Assembly: GCA_030407315.1 (NCBI GenBank)
Contig: JALQPE010000284.1
Location: 1-64,000, forward strand
DNA from: Asparagopsis taxiformis
Lineage: Eukaryota; Rhodophyta; Florideophyceae; Bonnemaisoniales; Bonnemaisoniaceae
Reading direction: 5' to 3'
Length of the DNA stretch: 64,000 nucleotides
In this document: positions 1 through 10,090 of the stretch, in pieces
Layout of the letters: every line of letters begins with the position of its first letter
Position numbering within the stretch: the first letter of the stretch is position 1
Made by a program: the position numbers and the translations under genes
The notes under the pieces: model-generated
Told to the model about the DNA's origin: nothing
Databases searched by the model: none
The model's input: the letters and a program-made list of their open reading frames with translations, nothing else

Positions 1-300
1 CCGCCACGATAGACTCTTCTCGCATAGGAATCGTAACGCCAGGAGGAAAGACGCCCTTCTCCATTCCACGTACAATTGCCATGCACCGGTGCGCTCCATC
101 CAATATCTCCAGAACGCCTTCTCGAAACCTGCCAGTCACGGGATGAGCTGTGTTCATAACCGCTGTGCGAATGCTCTCCATGAGCGCTTCCACATGACTT
201 GCATCAACATCGCGAATCGATACGAATTTGCTGACTTGATTGGGTCGATGAACACCCATCCGTCGTGCTTTTCACCGTGATTGTGGAACGTTCCTTCCAT
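1..300 (-). pseudogene. ParB-like domain, N-terminal fragment (left copy)
   Basis: On the minus strand this encodes about the first 100 residues of the ParB-like domain that is intact at 10,381-11,115. The likely start is the ATG at 298-300, inside a CCATGG context shared with the other copy. Against that copy there is a one-base loss near 247, plus compensating one-base changes near 153 and 170, so the frame is broken. The gene runs off the window edge and its fate beyond is unknown. Function is inferred only from the intact copy. Confidence 0.6.
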
Positions 301-565
301 GGCGACAAAGGTAGAGTTATAAGAAAGGGATAGTTGGTTGCTGCTTGACCAGGGTGGCGCAAAGCAGAAGTTGGTTGTTTAAAACAAAGTGTCAGCGAGT
401 GGTAGCACTTCGGTGGCTGTTCCTTTCCACCCCTGTCCGACCTTACAAGATAACTACATCGACTGTTAGCTCAATATCAATGTAATGTAATACTAGAATA
501 TCAAAATATTTTCATGCAATATGGGCCCCGTAACATCTCTAAGCGATCTTTGTGTAGTCCAATCG

Positions 566-940
566 TGACTCTTCCACCTACGTGATAAGGCTACTGTTAC
601 TTATGGAGCAACGTTTTCGTTACTGTGGAGACGTATTTCAGCGCCGAGCTTGTTACAGCACTTTCCAGCCTCTTATCAACCGCAGAGACGTTTGGTACAC
701 TACATCTACGCTTACCTTGCTTTACTGTATTTCAGTGGTACTACTATATGCCAGGAGCTTGAAGACATTGGCTATGAGGCTATCTCTCGTCTTGGCTTCA
801 ATGCGGATTCAGACACTACCCACCCACCCTCTCCTCCACCTGCCCCCTGCAGTCCGGAGCAAAAATGATAAAGCACACCTATCCGTAGTTATTCCTGTTC
901 CTGGGTATTCCATTCTAGAGCTCCTGTGGCCACAATTTTA
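566..940 (+). pseudogene. Remnant of unknown gene Y (3' part)
   Basis: This matches the 3' part of gene Y in the right copy (about 12,680-13,010). Everything upstream is missing. The break lies at an ATCGT pentamer (562-566) that in the right copy occurs at both ends of the lost 1,297 bases (11,378-11,382 and 12,675-12,679). A one-base T indel near 632 also shifts the frame. No known domain is visible. It is a deletion derivative of gene Y, not a functional gene. Confidence 0.6.
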
Positions 941-1128
941 GTAAAGGACGGATACCCTCGCCCTTCTTACTTCGACTATTCCACTACCTGTCTCTGCGCT
1001 TTTCCTTCGACTTGACACTATCGTGACTGGTTTCTGATGTCTCGCATCTATCTACTCCATTATTACAAAATTCAACTCAACAGAATTTCTTTCTTCATTC
1101 TTCGTCTACTACACCGAAATGGTTTCAT

Positions 1129-2628
1129 CCGATACCTCCCCTTCATCTCGATTTCATCATCGACGAAACCCTTCACATATTCTGCATCTCCTCCGTCCTC
1201 TTCCATAGACCTGAAGCTCTCCTCCAGCACTGATTCCCCCATCGTCTACATTCAGTTCTTCATATCTATCACGCGATATAGTCAAAACCTCCTCATTCAT
1301 GAACCGACTACTCACCCGCTCCCGGGAGAAGCAGTTTCACTGCTTCATTGATTTCCGGATTGCGCTCCTTCCACCTCTGTTCCACTTTGAAATTTCAAAA
1401 TCGTTCGGAACCCGTATGCAAGTATGTAGATGAATTGCAAGGAGTATTCTGAACGTCGCAGGAACATGTTCTTATCAGAACATGCATGTAGGCGACTGCA
1501 AAGTCAGTGCAACCTCTACTAAATTGATCCTCCTAGTCAAAAACCTCTTGTCCGGTTCTCCAATTATTTGAACTTCGTACTCGACTTTGAATAGCATTTC
1601 TTTTCGCACTGCAATGAAGTCGCGAAGAATCTTCATATTCTTGTCATCCATTGCTGCACGCTCCGCTGCATTCATTTCCTCTGCGCCGAGTACAGACTTG
1701 GAACTGACTCAATGTCCAGCCCACCGTCGTGCAAATGATGCTCCATTCGGACTGAACCTTGAAACCCACTGTATAGAAAGAATCCAAGATCTCGGATGAA
1801 CCCGGTTCGCACATGATCTCTGGACTTGTTCATAACCCGGTCACTGCCGTCAGTGCCGATTTCGTCACAGTGATGCCTACCTCCTTTCTGTGCAACGGCC
1901 CATTGTCACCAATTCTTCGCTTCTGCTTTCGAGCGGCCCATCACTCCCTCGGACGTCCCATGCATTCATCCATGCGAGCAGAGTCCGTTCGCGAATGTCT
2001 CCTCAATGGTCCCCGGTAGTCACAATACCCCGCGCCCCCACCGTTCGATACCTTCCGACGTTCCATTGGAGCTGGAACGGTCCCTCCCTGTCTGAAAGAA
2101 TTGTTTTGACACGTATTCTTGATTAAAGAGGTCACAACTTGGCAGCGCAATTCAAGTGGTTCCGCCGGCAAGCGTCCTATTGAACACATCCTTTCGCTCA
2201 TTCTCTGCCTGGCGAACATCAGCGTATTGATTAGCTGGCATCCGTTGAAATGCCTATCCCTCTTATCCCCCATGCCTTCGTGTACGTTGGAACAACAGCA
2301 CACAGCACAGCACACACCTTTCGAACGGAACGATTTCTCGCATCCGCCCAATGCGGAGGACGTTCCCCTGTCCTTCTCGGAGGCGATCTTCTTCGGATGT
2401 CCTTGTCCCTGGCTCAGAAGCCATCGACGATGCTCTTGACCTCCTGCATATCGTGTTAGCATGGAGACAGTCTTGGCGACATTCCGAGAGTCTCTAGCTT
2501 AGTTTAGAATGCTGGTCTTTCTCGACGGCATCCATTTTATCACTCAGGGCTTTCAACTCTGCAGTGATGTCGAAAAGCCCTCACGCGTTATTGGAAAATG
2601 CGGCGATGCTTACGGAGTTTCGGGATCA
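1129..2628 (-). pseudogene. Unknown gene X, left copy (decayed)
   Basis: Minus-strand copy of gene X, collinear with 13,257-14,785. Recognisable pieces are the conserved block read from about 1,675 down to 1,475, beginning NAAERAAMDDKN, and a central block around 2,230-2,400. Several frameshifts and stops interrupt it. At the site where the right copy has an in-frame TAG (14,429-14,431) this copy reads ACG. The two copies are therefore broken at different places, and their common ancestor was more intact than either. Function is unknown. Confidence 0.6.
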
Positions 2629-3159
2629 TCTTGACCTTGCAATGGGAGTTTGCTAAAAGGAGAATGCTTTGAAGGAAGGATGTCACGCTTAGTACAGCAG
2701 TGGTGTAGCAAATATCATTTCAGGGATGCATCCATCCTGGTCTATCTACATAATTAATAATGCTTCCCAGTGCTCCGTAACGTTATTTTTCATAATTTAG
2801 TGGTGGATGGTGGTATTCTTTCCTTTGCCAACACCCACGTCCTGGCATACCACACCTCGCTACCAGACTGACGTCTCCTACTAGACACTTTCAATGCAAA
2901 GATAGATAGGTATAATTTGAAATGCTAAACTCAACATATTATAGCTACTCTGTACATTCTCTCCTTACGGTGAGACAAACCAGATATGTTCTGTTCTCCC
3001 AATCTTCCTTTCTACAACTTCCTATTCAGCATCTAGCTTCCCCGCACCCAACTATCTGTAAAGCACCATCACAATTAATATAGTCGTATACCACACACCA
3101 TTCCAATATTTACCTTCACACCAACACTATGCTCCATATTCCTCTAAGTCCACTCCACC

Positions 3160-3505
3160 AGACAGTGTTGTCAAACAATGCACGGTACTACCCGCAGACA
3201 ATACAATTTGCTATCTACACTACTGTCTACAGATTTCCCCAGACAGTTCAGTAATACAGTACAATGTATTGTCTCAGACAGTAAAAGTACTGTCTGCACA
3301 TACTGTCTGGCGGCAACACTGGCGGACAGTAAAATTTACTGTTCTGGACAGTAAATTTTACTGTTTTGGTACTGTCCAGATTTCGTGCCAGTTTACTGCT
3401 GCAGCAGTATTCTGAAATTTCCAGACAGTAAATTTTACTGTCTCCGCGCACCGTCTTGGCCAGACAGTAATTTTTACTGTCTCAGACAGTAAATTTACTG
3501 TCTGT
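3160..3505. repeat. Cluster of AGACAGTAAATTTACTGTCT-type palindromes
   Basis: At least five near-identical palindromes lie in about 350 bases: 3276-3295 (arms AGACAGTA/TACTGTCT), 3325-3343, 3347-3366, 3423-3443, 3461-3482 and a perfect 20-mer at 3484-3504. Half-sites such as TACTGTCT and AGACA occur between them from about 3160. The array ends 46 bases before the ATG of the 2OG-oxygenase-like gene. It could be a set of protein-binding operators, hairpins in a leader transcript or a foldback element. The sequence does not distinguish these. Confidence 0.85.
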
Positions 3506-3550
3506 TTTCATTCTCAACACCGTAGTGTCGGTTGGTACCATTGGGCAGGA

Positions 3551-5883
3551 ATGGATTGCTGGTTGTTGAAAAACCTTCGGGTACTGAAGGAGGTGGGCGG
3601 AGTATTGGAACGTTTCGGATGTGATGAGGATGCTGATGGCTCAATTCCCAGCGTGGGTGACCCGAGCAAGAGCTCAACATTCGCTCGCGCGTTGTCGAAG
3701 TTCTGCTCAGATGGTCCCAAGAAGGGGTGTTGGGCAGACTTCCGTCCCAAGGAAGGCCCCCCCCCCGATGGTTACCGTTACGAAAATATTTTTCCCCGTA
3801 AGAAGTCTGTCTTCGGGAAGGACGCCAGGAAAATGCTCCTGCGCGTCACTGGGTACCGCGACATGATTATGCGGAAACGCTTTCACGCGATGTACCCAGA
3901 CATCCCACATGCTGCGCTCTCAGCCACATGTGGTGATGATGCCCCCATCCCTTCCTCTTCCAATTCCTTGCCCATCCCTTCATCCTCCATTCCTTTGCCC
4001 CCACCACCTCAACTGGAATCTTCCAGCGATTCCGAGGTTGCCCCTGTTCCTGTCTCTACCCCTGCCGTGTCGGTATCCTCCCCTGCGGTGACTCCGGTCA
4101 AGCCGACTGCGCGTGGTCCCCAGGATGGCAGCGAATGCTCTGGTCCAGTTTCCCACGCTGGGACTGGTACCCCCAACCGTCCCGTCCAAGCCGCGCAGGA
4201 GCAGGTCTCACCGTCTTCGCAGCCTGAGCCTGCGACTCCGGCTGCCGAGCAGCACCCTGCTGCTCCGGCCCCCCGCTGTCGAAGCTTCCCGTTCTGCATC
4301 TGCTAGCAGTTCGGGAAGCTCCAGCGATGACAGTTTCGTCCCCTTCACCATCCGGTGGGGTTGGACAGAAGACGGTTGCGCGGATTTCGACGGAGAAGCC
4401 TACTCCCGAGAATATGGTCAAGGACGGTTCGGGTGAGCAGGGAGGCAGCAGTGCGAAGGATGGTGCAGATCTTGACGAAGATGTCATTGAAGTCAGTGAT
4501 TCTTCACCGTCCGGAGTTGAAACTTCTGGGAAAGTGATGCCCAGAAGGAGTACCCGCCTGCAAGAGAGTCGTTCCGGTCGTGGTGGAACGGCGGGTGGTG
4601 CGAACCCCGTTGAGGTCGTCGAACTGGAGAGCGCCCCCGAGGATGCGGGTGAAAGCTCCATCCTCGGGAAGCGTAACTTGGAAGCCGCTTCTGCGACGCC
4701 CGAGCCCTCTACCATAAAGAGGAAGCTCGGTGAGACTTCTTCGAAGTCGTCGTCAAAGAAATCCAAGTCATCTTCCAGAGGACGTTCTCGGGAGCCGGTT
4801 CTCCAGTTCGACGACGCCCAGGAGAATCCCATTCCCGACAGTATCGTCGATGAGAATGTGGCCGCCGTTCTCCCCAGTGCAATTGCATCTGGCAGCCAAA
4901 TGAAGTACTACATGGAAAGTACGACGGTGGAGACGGTTCGGGCGTAAATGAGGGCGGTAGTATTCCAGGCAGCTGCGTCGCCGGGTGCTGAGGATACGGT
5001 GGTGGACAGGTACTTTGCGGTGAAGCGGGCGTTGTTGGAACACTTAGGGGTTATTGTTATGGAAGGCCTCTTGGCATCGTCCACGGCTGGTAGTGCGACG
5101 CATGAGTTGTTCAGTCACTTGGCTAGGCAGTTCTCGCTGGTTGAAGAGGTTGAAAAACCACAGAAACCCTCCCAGCAGTCTGATTCTAATGATGACGACA
5201 GGGAACCACAGGAAGAGCCGCCAGCTTTCGCAAATCCCGGCTTCAGTCCTTCGCCGTGGCAGTTCATCCAAAACGTGGGTGCTGCGAAGGACCGCATCGA
5301 TGGTGGTCGTAGGCGCCTCTCTCTGCCGCGGCGTGAGTTGTGCGACAAGCTGGAGGGGGGGAATTTGGATATGTACAGGAACAAGTTGTTGCCAGAGCTT
5401 GCTCTTGGTGTTTGTGCGGAGTTCCTGAGGTTGGGAACGGAGGGTGATGATCCTGTCTTCTTCCCGAAGACAGGATTGCGGCTGCTTCTTACAGCAGATG
5501 GGGCTGCGGACCAGGATGGGCACACGGACTTCCGAGTATCGAAGAGTAGTGTTGGCGGACCTACCGATTCTCCATCATATTTCATGATGTCGAGCGGAGC
5601 CGATGGGTTCTTTATAGTAGCTGCCTCTTATAGTTATGTATGCCTGGCCAATCCGGACGCCGATATGTGGAAGGTTCCCCCTCTCCACTTTTGGGTGCCA
5701 CCCTATTCCGTCTTTGTTGGTCGCGGTGACCTTTACCATTACGGGGTCGGCTTCAGCCGAGGAGATCTTCCTGCGGGCAAAAAGCTGTTCTATGGCCTGC
5801 CCACGCGCGGCCACATCTACTTGAAGACGGAGACGGACGTCCTCACGGACCACATCCACAACCGTCGGATATTACAAGTATGA
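3551..5883 (+). pseudogene. 2OG-Fe(II) oxygenase-like protein, frame broken
   Basis: The gene has three consecutive open parts. An N-terminal part from the ATG at 3551 ends at TAG 4304-4306. A Ser/Pro/Glu-rich, charged middle part runs about 4327-4947 and contains the basic motif RRSTRL. The C-terminal part is 4948-5883 (311 codons). The C-terminal part resembles a double-stranded beta-helix oxygenase: a GHTDF segment gives an HxD iron-binding pair (His192, Asp194) and a VPPxSVFxGxG...YH segment gives a distal His264. The middle and C-terminal parts share one frame, separated only by TAA 4945-4947, and a 42-base in-frame intron (GT at about 4928, AG at 4969) would remove that stop. The N-terminal break coincides with a C6 run near 4270. 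The second 2OG gene at 61.9-64.0 kb is a paralogue. Substrate is unknown; a nucleic-acid base is possible but unproven. Confidence 0.55.
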
Positions 5884-6373
5884 TAGGAGCAATAGATAGC
5901 ATACCAGAAGTATTAAAAACTATACTATTGTTCCCTGCTATGAATTTCTGTCTTTCTCATCTCAACATTGTTATCTTAGCCCACCTTTCAGTTTTCATCT
6001 CTACATCTGGCCTTCATCTCATAGTTTACTGCTACTCAGCAGATTGCTTGCTACTTTTTAATATTAGTCTACAACGTTGCATGATTTTACTAGCTTGACC
6101 GTAGGGGAAGACTAGTTTCAACCCTTGACAACGCGCAAATTTCGACTACAAGAGCCGTCGCTGTGATAAATTCTTGGTAGCATTTTCGTCTATCTTCCCA
6201 CCTACACTAGGCTACCTATATACCCTGAACAGAGAACACGTGAGGTAAAATAATCCTGAGAGCTGCTCACAGCCGTACAGAACTTTTCTGAGCAATGTTC
6301 CCGACTTCACACTTCCCTTCTCACCTTTCCCAAGGTGGGAGAAGGACGAAACTCCCTGCTGCTTACAACCGAA
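5884..6373. other. Gene-free stretch
   Basis: Between the 2OG-like gene and the foldback element I see no coding signal, only short random frames. It may hold the 3' untranslated region of the upstream gene. Confidence 0.5.
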
Positions 6374-6664
6374 GCCGTTTACCAGGGATGCTTACAGCAA
6401 AAGTCATCGTCACGATGAATTTGCTGTAAGGAACCGTTTCATTGAAGTGGCTGAAGAATTTTTTACCGGGTAAAAATCAGCAAGAATTTTTACCGGGTAA
6501 ATAAATTGTGGCCGCTGTAATGATTTGCTGTAAGAAAACGTTTCATTACAGTGGCCGAGGAATGTTTTACCCGGTAAAGAAATCGTGGCTGCTGTAATGT
6601 TTTCTTTTCTTACAGCGAAGTCATCGTAATGATGTCTTTGCTGTCAGCATCCCCGGTAAACGGC
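6374..6664. mobile_element. Foldback/MITE-like element with ACCGGGT palindromes
   Basis: Imperfect inverted repeat of about 290 bases. Its ends are GCCGTTTACC and GGTAAACGGC, followed inward by GGATGCT..ACAGCAAA and its complement, then ATCGT..CGATGA and CTGTAA blocks, each mirrored. The centre holds three copies of TTTTACC(G/C)GGTAAA, at 6460-6475, 6487-6500 and 6564-6577. No reading frame is present and I find no clear TSD. A non-autonomous foldback element fits best. The arms may extend slightly beyond these ends. Confidence 0.65.
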
Positions 6665-7082
6665 CCGCACTGTAATGGGTTGACTGCTCCTACATCGCTC
6701 TCTTCCTGGTGTTCTACATGCTGCGTTGCTACGCAATTTCTCTCTCACATCTTTCTAGTTTCTCTTCTTTTCGTACCCATAGGTATAGCAGTAGAAAAGT
6801 GGGTAGTTTGCACTCCAGGCTGCAGATGCCTTCCTGCAGTCACGTCACGATTGTTGTAGTCTATAGACTATTATATATAATATCTAGCGCTCTTGGAAGA
6901 TGATGCACAGTCTATTGTCCCTGCCAATGCGTGTTTACTCAAATATATCAAAGTAGCTCAGTTAGCTGGCCAATATTTTCTACCATAGTCGGCAAATATC
7001 TCCTCATCAGCTTCAACGTCTCTGGTCAGAACGACCTTGACTGCATGGGGATTCTTGATATTTGAAGCAAAGTCCGGTTTGT
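6665..7082. other. Gene-free stretch
   Basis: No coding or repeat structure recognised between the foldback element and the 3' end of the SET-like gene. It is AT-rich near 6,860-6,900. Confidence 0.5.
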
Positions 7083-7726
7083 CTATGGCATCGCCTTGTC
7101 GAAACTCGGCTGACTGTACAGTCGAACACGCGTTCGACTCACCTCAGTCGCTTTCTCCGTTCCGTCAATGACCCGACAATCATTGAGGTAGCTGGTACAA
7201 TTATAGACCGCTGGAACGAGCCAAACCTTCCGAACAGGTGCACCCCTCCCTATGTACGTGGTTTCCAATTCCATGTTGTAGTCCTGGAACCTCTCTCCTG
7301 TGCACCCAAATCCTTCCGGGCCGTACATCACTGATCTCTGCGGTTCCGAGTCTCGAATCTTCGCATAGAAAATCGTCCCGTTGTACCAGCCAATGACCGT
7401 CCCCTTCTTCAGTTTCTTCGCCGCGAATACGCCAAACCCACCACCTCTTACCTCCGATTGCGAAACATAGACACCGTAGAATGCGGCATCGGCAGCCAGA
7501 ATCGCGTCCGGGTCTATGCTCCAGAACGAGTGCATGTCCTCGGCAGGCCACTGGTCCATAGGCACCCCGCTCAATCTGTGAAGCATCGACCCGTCCTTCT
7601 TCATTGACGCAACGAACACAAGCAGATGGTTCGGCAATGCTGTCACAGCAGGCAAACCTTCTGGTGCATCTGAGATGTGCTTCTGACGAAGCCTTGGAGC
7701 TTTTCCTGTGACCGGTACCGACTCGT
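7083..7726 (-). CDS. SET-like domain protein (start unresolved)
   Basis: This minus-strand frame is open from a stop near 7,745 to the TAG at 7,083. There is no convincing ATG at its 5' end, so its first residues probably come from an upstream exon or from a frame change out of the methyltransferase gene, whose last codons it overlaps. The centre matches the start of a SET domain: G-V-Y-V, then RGGGFGVFA, then LKKGTVIGWYNG (residues 61-93 counted from 7,655). A later YNCTSYLNDC segment sits where SET proteins have their conserved Asn-His-Ser/Cys motif, but here it is atypical. The product would be about 190-215 residues. SET domains methylate lysines on histones or other proteins. Activity here is doubtful because the catalytic motif is not canonical. 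Confidence 0.5.
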
Positions 7727-9426
7727 CCCAAGAATACTCTCCACCTCACGCTGCAAGATCCCCCCATATCGCCCGGCTTTCACCTCACTGACGAAAGCAT
7801 GCAGTATCCACTCCTGCGATGCATCGTGGCACCTTTTTTCCTTCTCACACCCAATGAACCGACGATACGTACCATCCCTCAACGTCATACACGCTATGGC
7901 TGTGCTGTACGTTCCCGAGAAGAAATCCATCACGATATCGTTCTGCTTCGAAAATCGTTCCAGAAGCTCACGAAGAGTGGTCAACGCCTTCTGCTCATGG
8001 CGCAGTCGGTTGTTCTGCCCATCGTATTGAGCTTCACCAGCCGACAACCTCGGAACGTTGTCAATCGCGCTGGTGAACCCAGGGTGCCTCGATATGTCCG
8101 GATTGTGCAACCTGTAATCCACCATATCGTACGCAGCCATACCCTTCCCCCGCTTATACGCATGGATAACGAAATCGTGCATATTATGCAGTGTGCACGT
8201 TTTCGTCGATGGATTGGACGTAAAGCTGTGTGGTCGGCGAGATAGCACGACTGGAACACTGTCCACAATCATCTTGCCAGGCTCGGCATTTCTGATTGCA
8301 TCCATCCATGCCACGAGTTGGCGCACGCTGGAATAGATCAGAGCATGGCCGCCAGGCCGAAGAACTCGAACTATTTCACACGCAACACTCGCCAACTCTT
8401 CCGGCTCCAGAATATCGTACTCCGAGTTTTCTCTGCCGCCTTCCCGCCTCGTGTTGAATGGAGGATCAGTGAGCACAAGCTGATCACTGTCCTCCAACAC
8501 GCCATCTTCCAGGAAACTAATTTTGTCCTCCACCTCTTTGGCTACATCAGTGGCGTCACAATTCACAGTGTGAATGTAACACCCCATCACAGCTTCCAGC
8601 TTGGTGACGTATTCTGGCTTGGTTTCCTTTCCGACGTCAACGAACGGTGCTTCTGTAGGCGATACAGTGTTAACCTCCATAGCGTCATCCTCGTCCGCAC
8701 CTTCTCTTTTTGCTGTATCGCTAGCAACCGCCGCATTGCCGCCCTCTCCACCACCGCGCTCCAGCCTAACCTTCTTCCTCTGTGGCTCCAGACTATCGTC
8801 TTCCATATCCTCGTTGCCATTGTTTGGCACTGCTGTGGATATTTCCATCTGCGCAGGTGCACCTTCAAGGATGCCAGGCTCGGGCGTATCCTCAAGACTG
8901 TGCATCTCATCCATGGTCAGAGGAAGCTTTCGTTGCTCTCGGGTTCGCAATAACCAAGCCCTAAGCCTCCTCTGACCATCCAGGGCATGAGACGTGTTCA
9001 ACTTGGCTCGCATGAACGAGTTCAATCCAAACTTGTCAGGAGTGTCGAAAAGCAAGGCTCGAAGTCTCTGCATCAGCTGACCACGCTCGGCGAACACACT
9101 CACCTCAATGACACATTGGCGTATCGACAGCAGGAAGGCGCTTGTCAATGATCGCAGCCTTGCATCCACAGCCACTGGAAGGTCGGCACAGAACCCGTTT
9201 TCACTGTCTACAGTTTTCGGGACAATGGTCAGGTTTTTTCGATGCTCCTCGACCGCACAGCCATCAGACCGATTCGGGAGTGACCTGAAGCAAAGGCTCG
9301 CGGGATCGAATACCATGAACGGCCAGCACATCGATGCAACATCCTCATACCCCAACACTCTTGCCCCGGTATCCCACGCAGCTAACACACGGTCGACAAC
9401 AAATCCAAGCTGGTTGGCTTGCGCAC
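7643..9426 (-). pseudogene. DNA methyltransferase part of ParB-MTase gene
   Basis: This is the 3' portion of a gene that begins at 11,115, and a solo LTR splits it. Counting from the Met at 9,388, the frame has an acidic linker with a basic cluster (about residues 190-215). The DPPF catalytic motif is at 308-311, and a DFFSGTYST motif, the AdoMet-binding FxG type, is at 488-496. Catalytic motif before AdoMet motif is the beta-group order of the N4/N6 methylase family. DPPF favours adenine-N6 over cytosine-N4 activity. Upstream of 9,388 the frame is open to the LTR boundary (…QANQLGFVVDRV). Removing the LTR plus one TSD joins it in frame to the ParB side. It overlaps the SET-like gene by 13 bases at its 3' end. 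Confidence 0.75.
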
Positions 9427-10090
9427 TGTGAAACGATAGTTCGGTAGAAGTAGCTGGTACGAGCTAGTGGACACGCTGTCCTTAACGAAACGAACGAACA
9501 GTGCCACCCGCTGGTGTTTGACTGTATGTTAGGTAGAAAGGTAGAAGGTAGAGAATATGTTAGCGAGTAGACACGAGCGTCACGACGAACGATCCACGCG
9601 AGGATTACGTTAACGAACGAGGTGGTACGTCACCGGAGGCGCTCTCAACCAAGCCCGTAGGCACTACACGCGATCAGCCTCACGTGTGGCGATGGGTAGG
9701 GAGTGCGCAGCTCGACGGAGACGAAGCCTCGTTAGGCGAAAACGTAAAACGTAGAAGTCAGTCGTATACTAGAGCACGTTGCCCGTTCGATAATTGTCCC
9801 CTTTCCCTCCCGGCACGATGCCAATACCAATTTAGCCACGATGGCATCGCTTTACAGTGTAAACACTGGTCGTAACGTCCCCGAATGGGAAAGGACCTTG
9901 TGGGTCGCACGTGTGGACCTGTTGGCCCGTTGGCCGCGTGCCAGTTCGTTCGCTGCACACGTGTGCCGGTTGCGCGCGCGCATGCGCCAGCAATGTTCGT
10001 ACATTGCTGTCGCCGGTCGTGTCCGCCGAAACTAGAATTCCGCGGAAATCGTAAATATTTGCCATTTTCGAATTGGCCACGTATACTACA
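9427..10090 (-). mobile_element. Solo copia LTR inserted in ParB-MTase gene
   Basis: This 664-base unit is the inverted counterpart of the copia LTR at 15,249-15,908. On its own strand it starts TGTAGTATAC and ends TTTCACA. It is flanked by the perfect TSD CGCAC at 9,422-9,426 and 10,091-10,095. No internal copia sequence adjoins it, so it is a solo LTR left by recombination between two LTRs. Taking out the LTR and one TSD joins the flanking codons (…IATSSA / QANQL…) without a shift. This proves that the host gene was continuous before insertion. Confidence 0.93.

Larger units (their letters stand above)
1..3077. repeat. Left copy of a 10.8-kb-period segmental duplication
   Basis: Bases 1-3,077 align collinearly with 10,806-15,247. 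The match runs from inside the ParB-like gene through gene Y and gene X to the point where a copia LTR starts in the right copy. The left copy is the more damaged one. It lacks about 1.3 kb of gene Y and has many small indels. The window edge cuts its left end, so the true unit starts outside. The two copies flank 3,078-10,805, so the simplest reading is a tandem duplication with the 2OG, SET and methyltransferase genes inside the unit. Confidence 0.85.

Noticed and set aside
4098..4832. Long minus-strand frame opposite the 2OG gene
   Set aside because: Antisense shadow of a Ser/Pro-rich coding region.
5044..5585. Minus-strand frames opposite the oxygenase core
   Set aside because: Shadow frames; the plus strand carries the HxD…H motifs.
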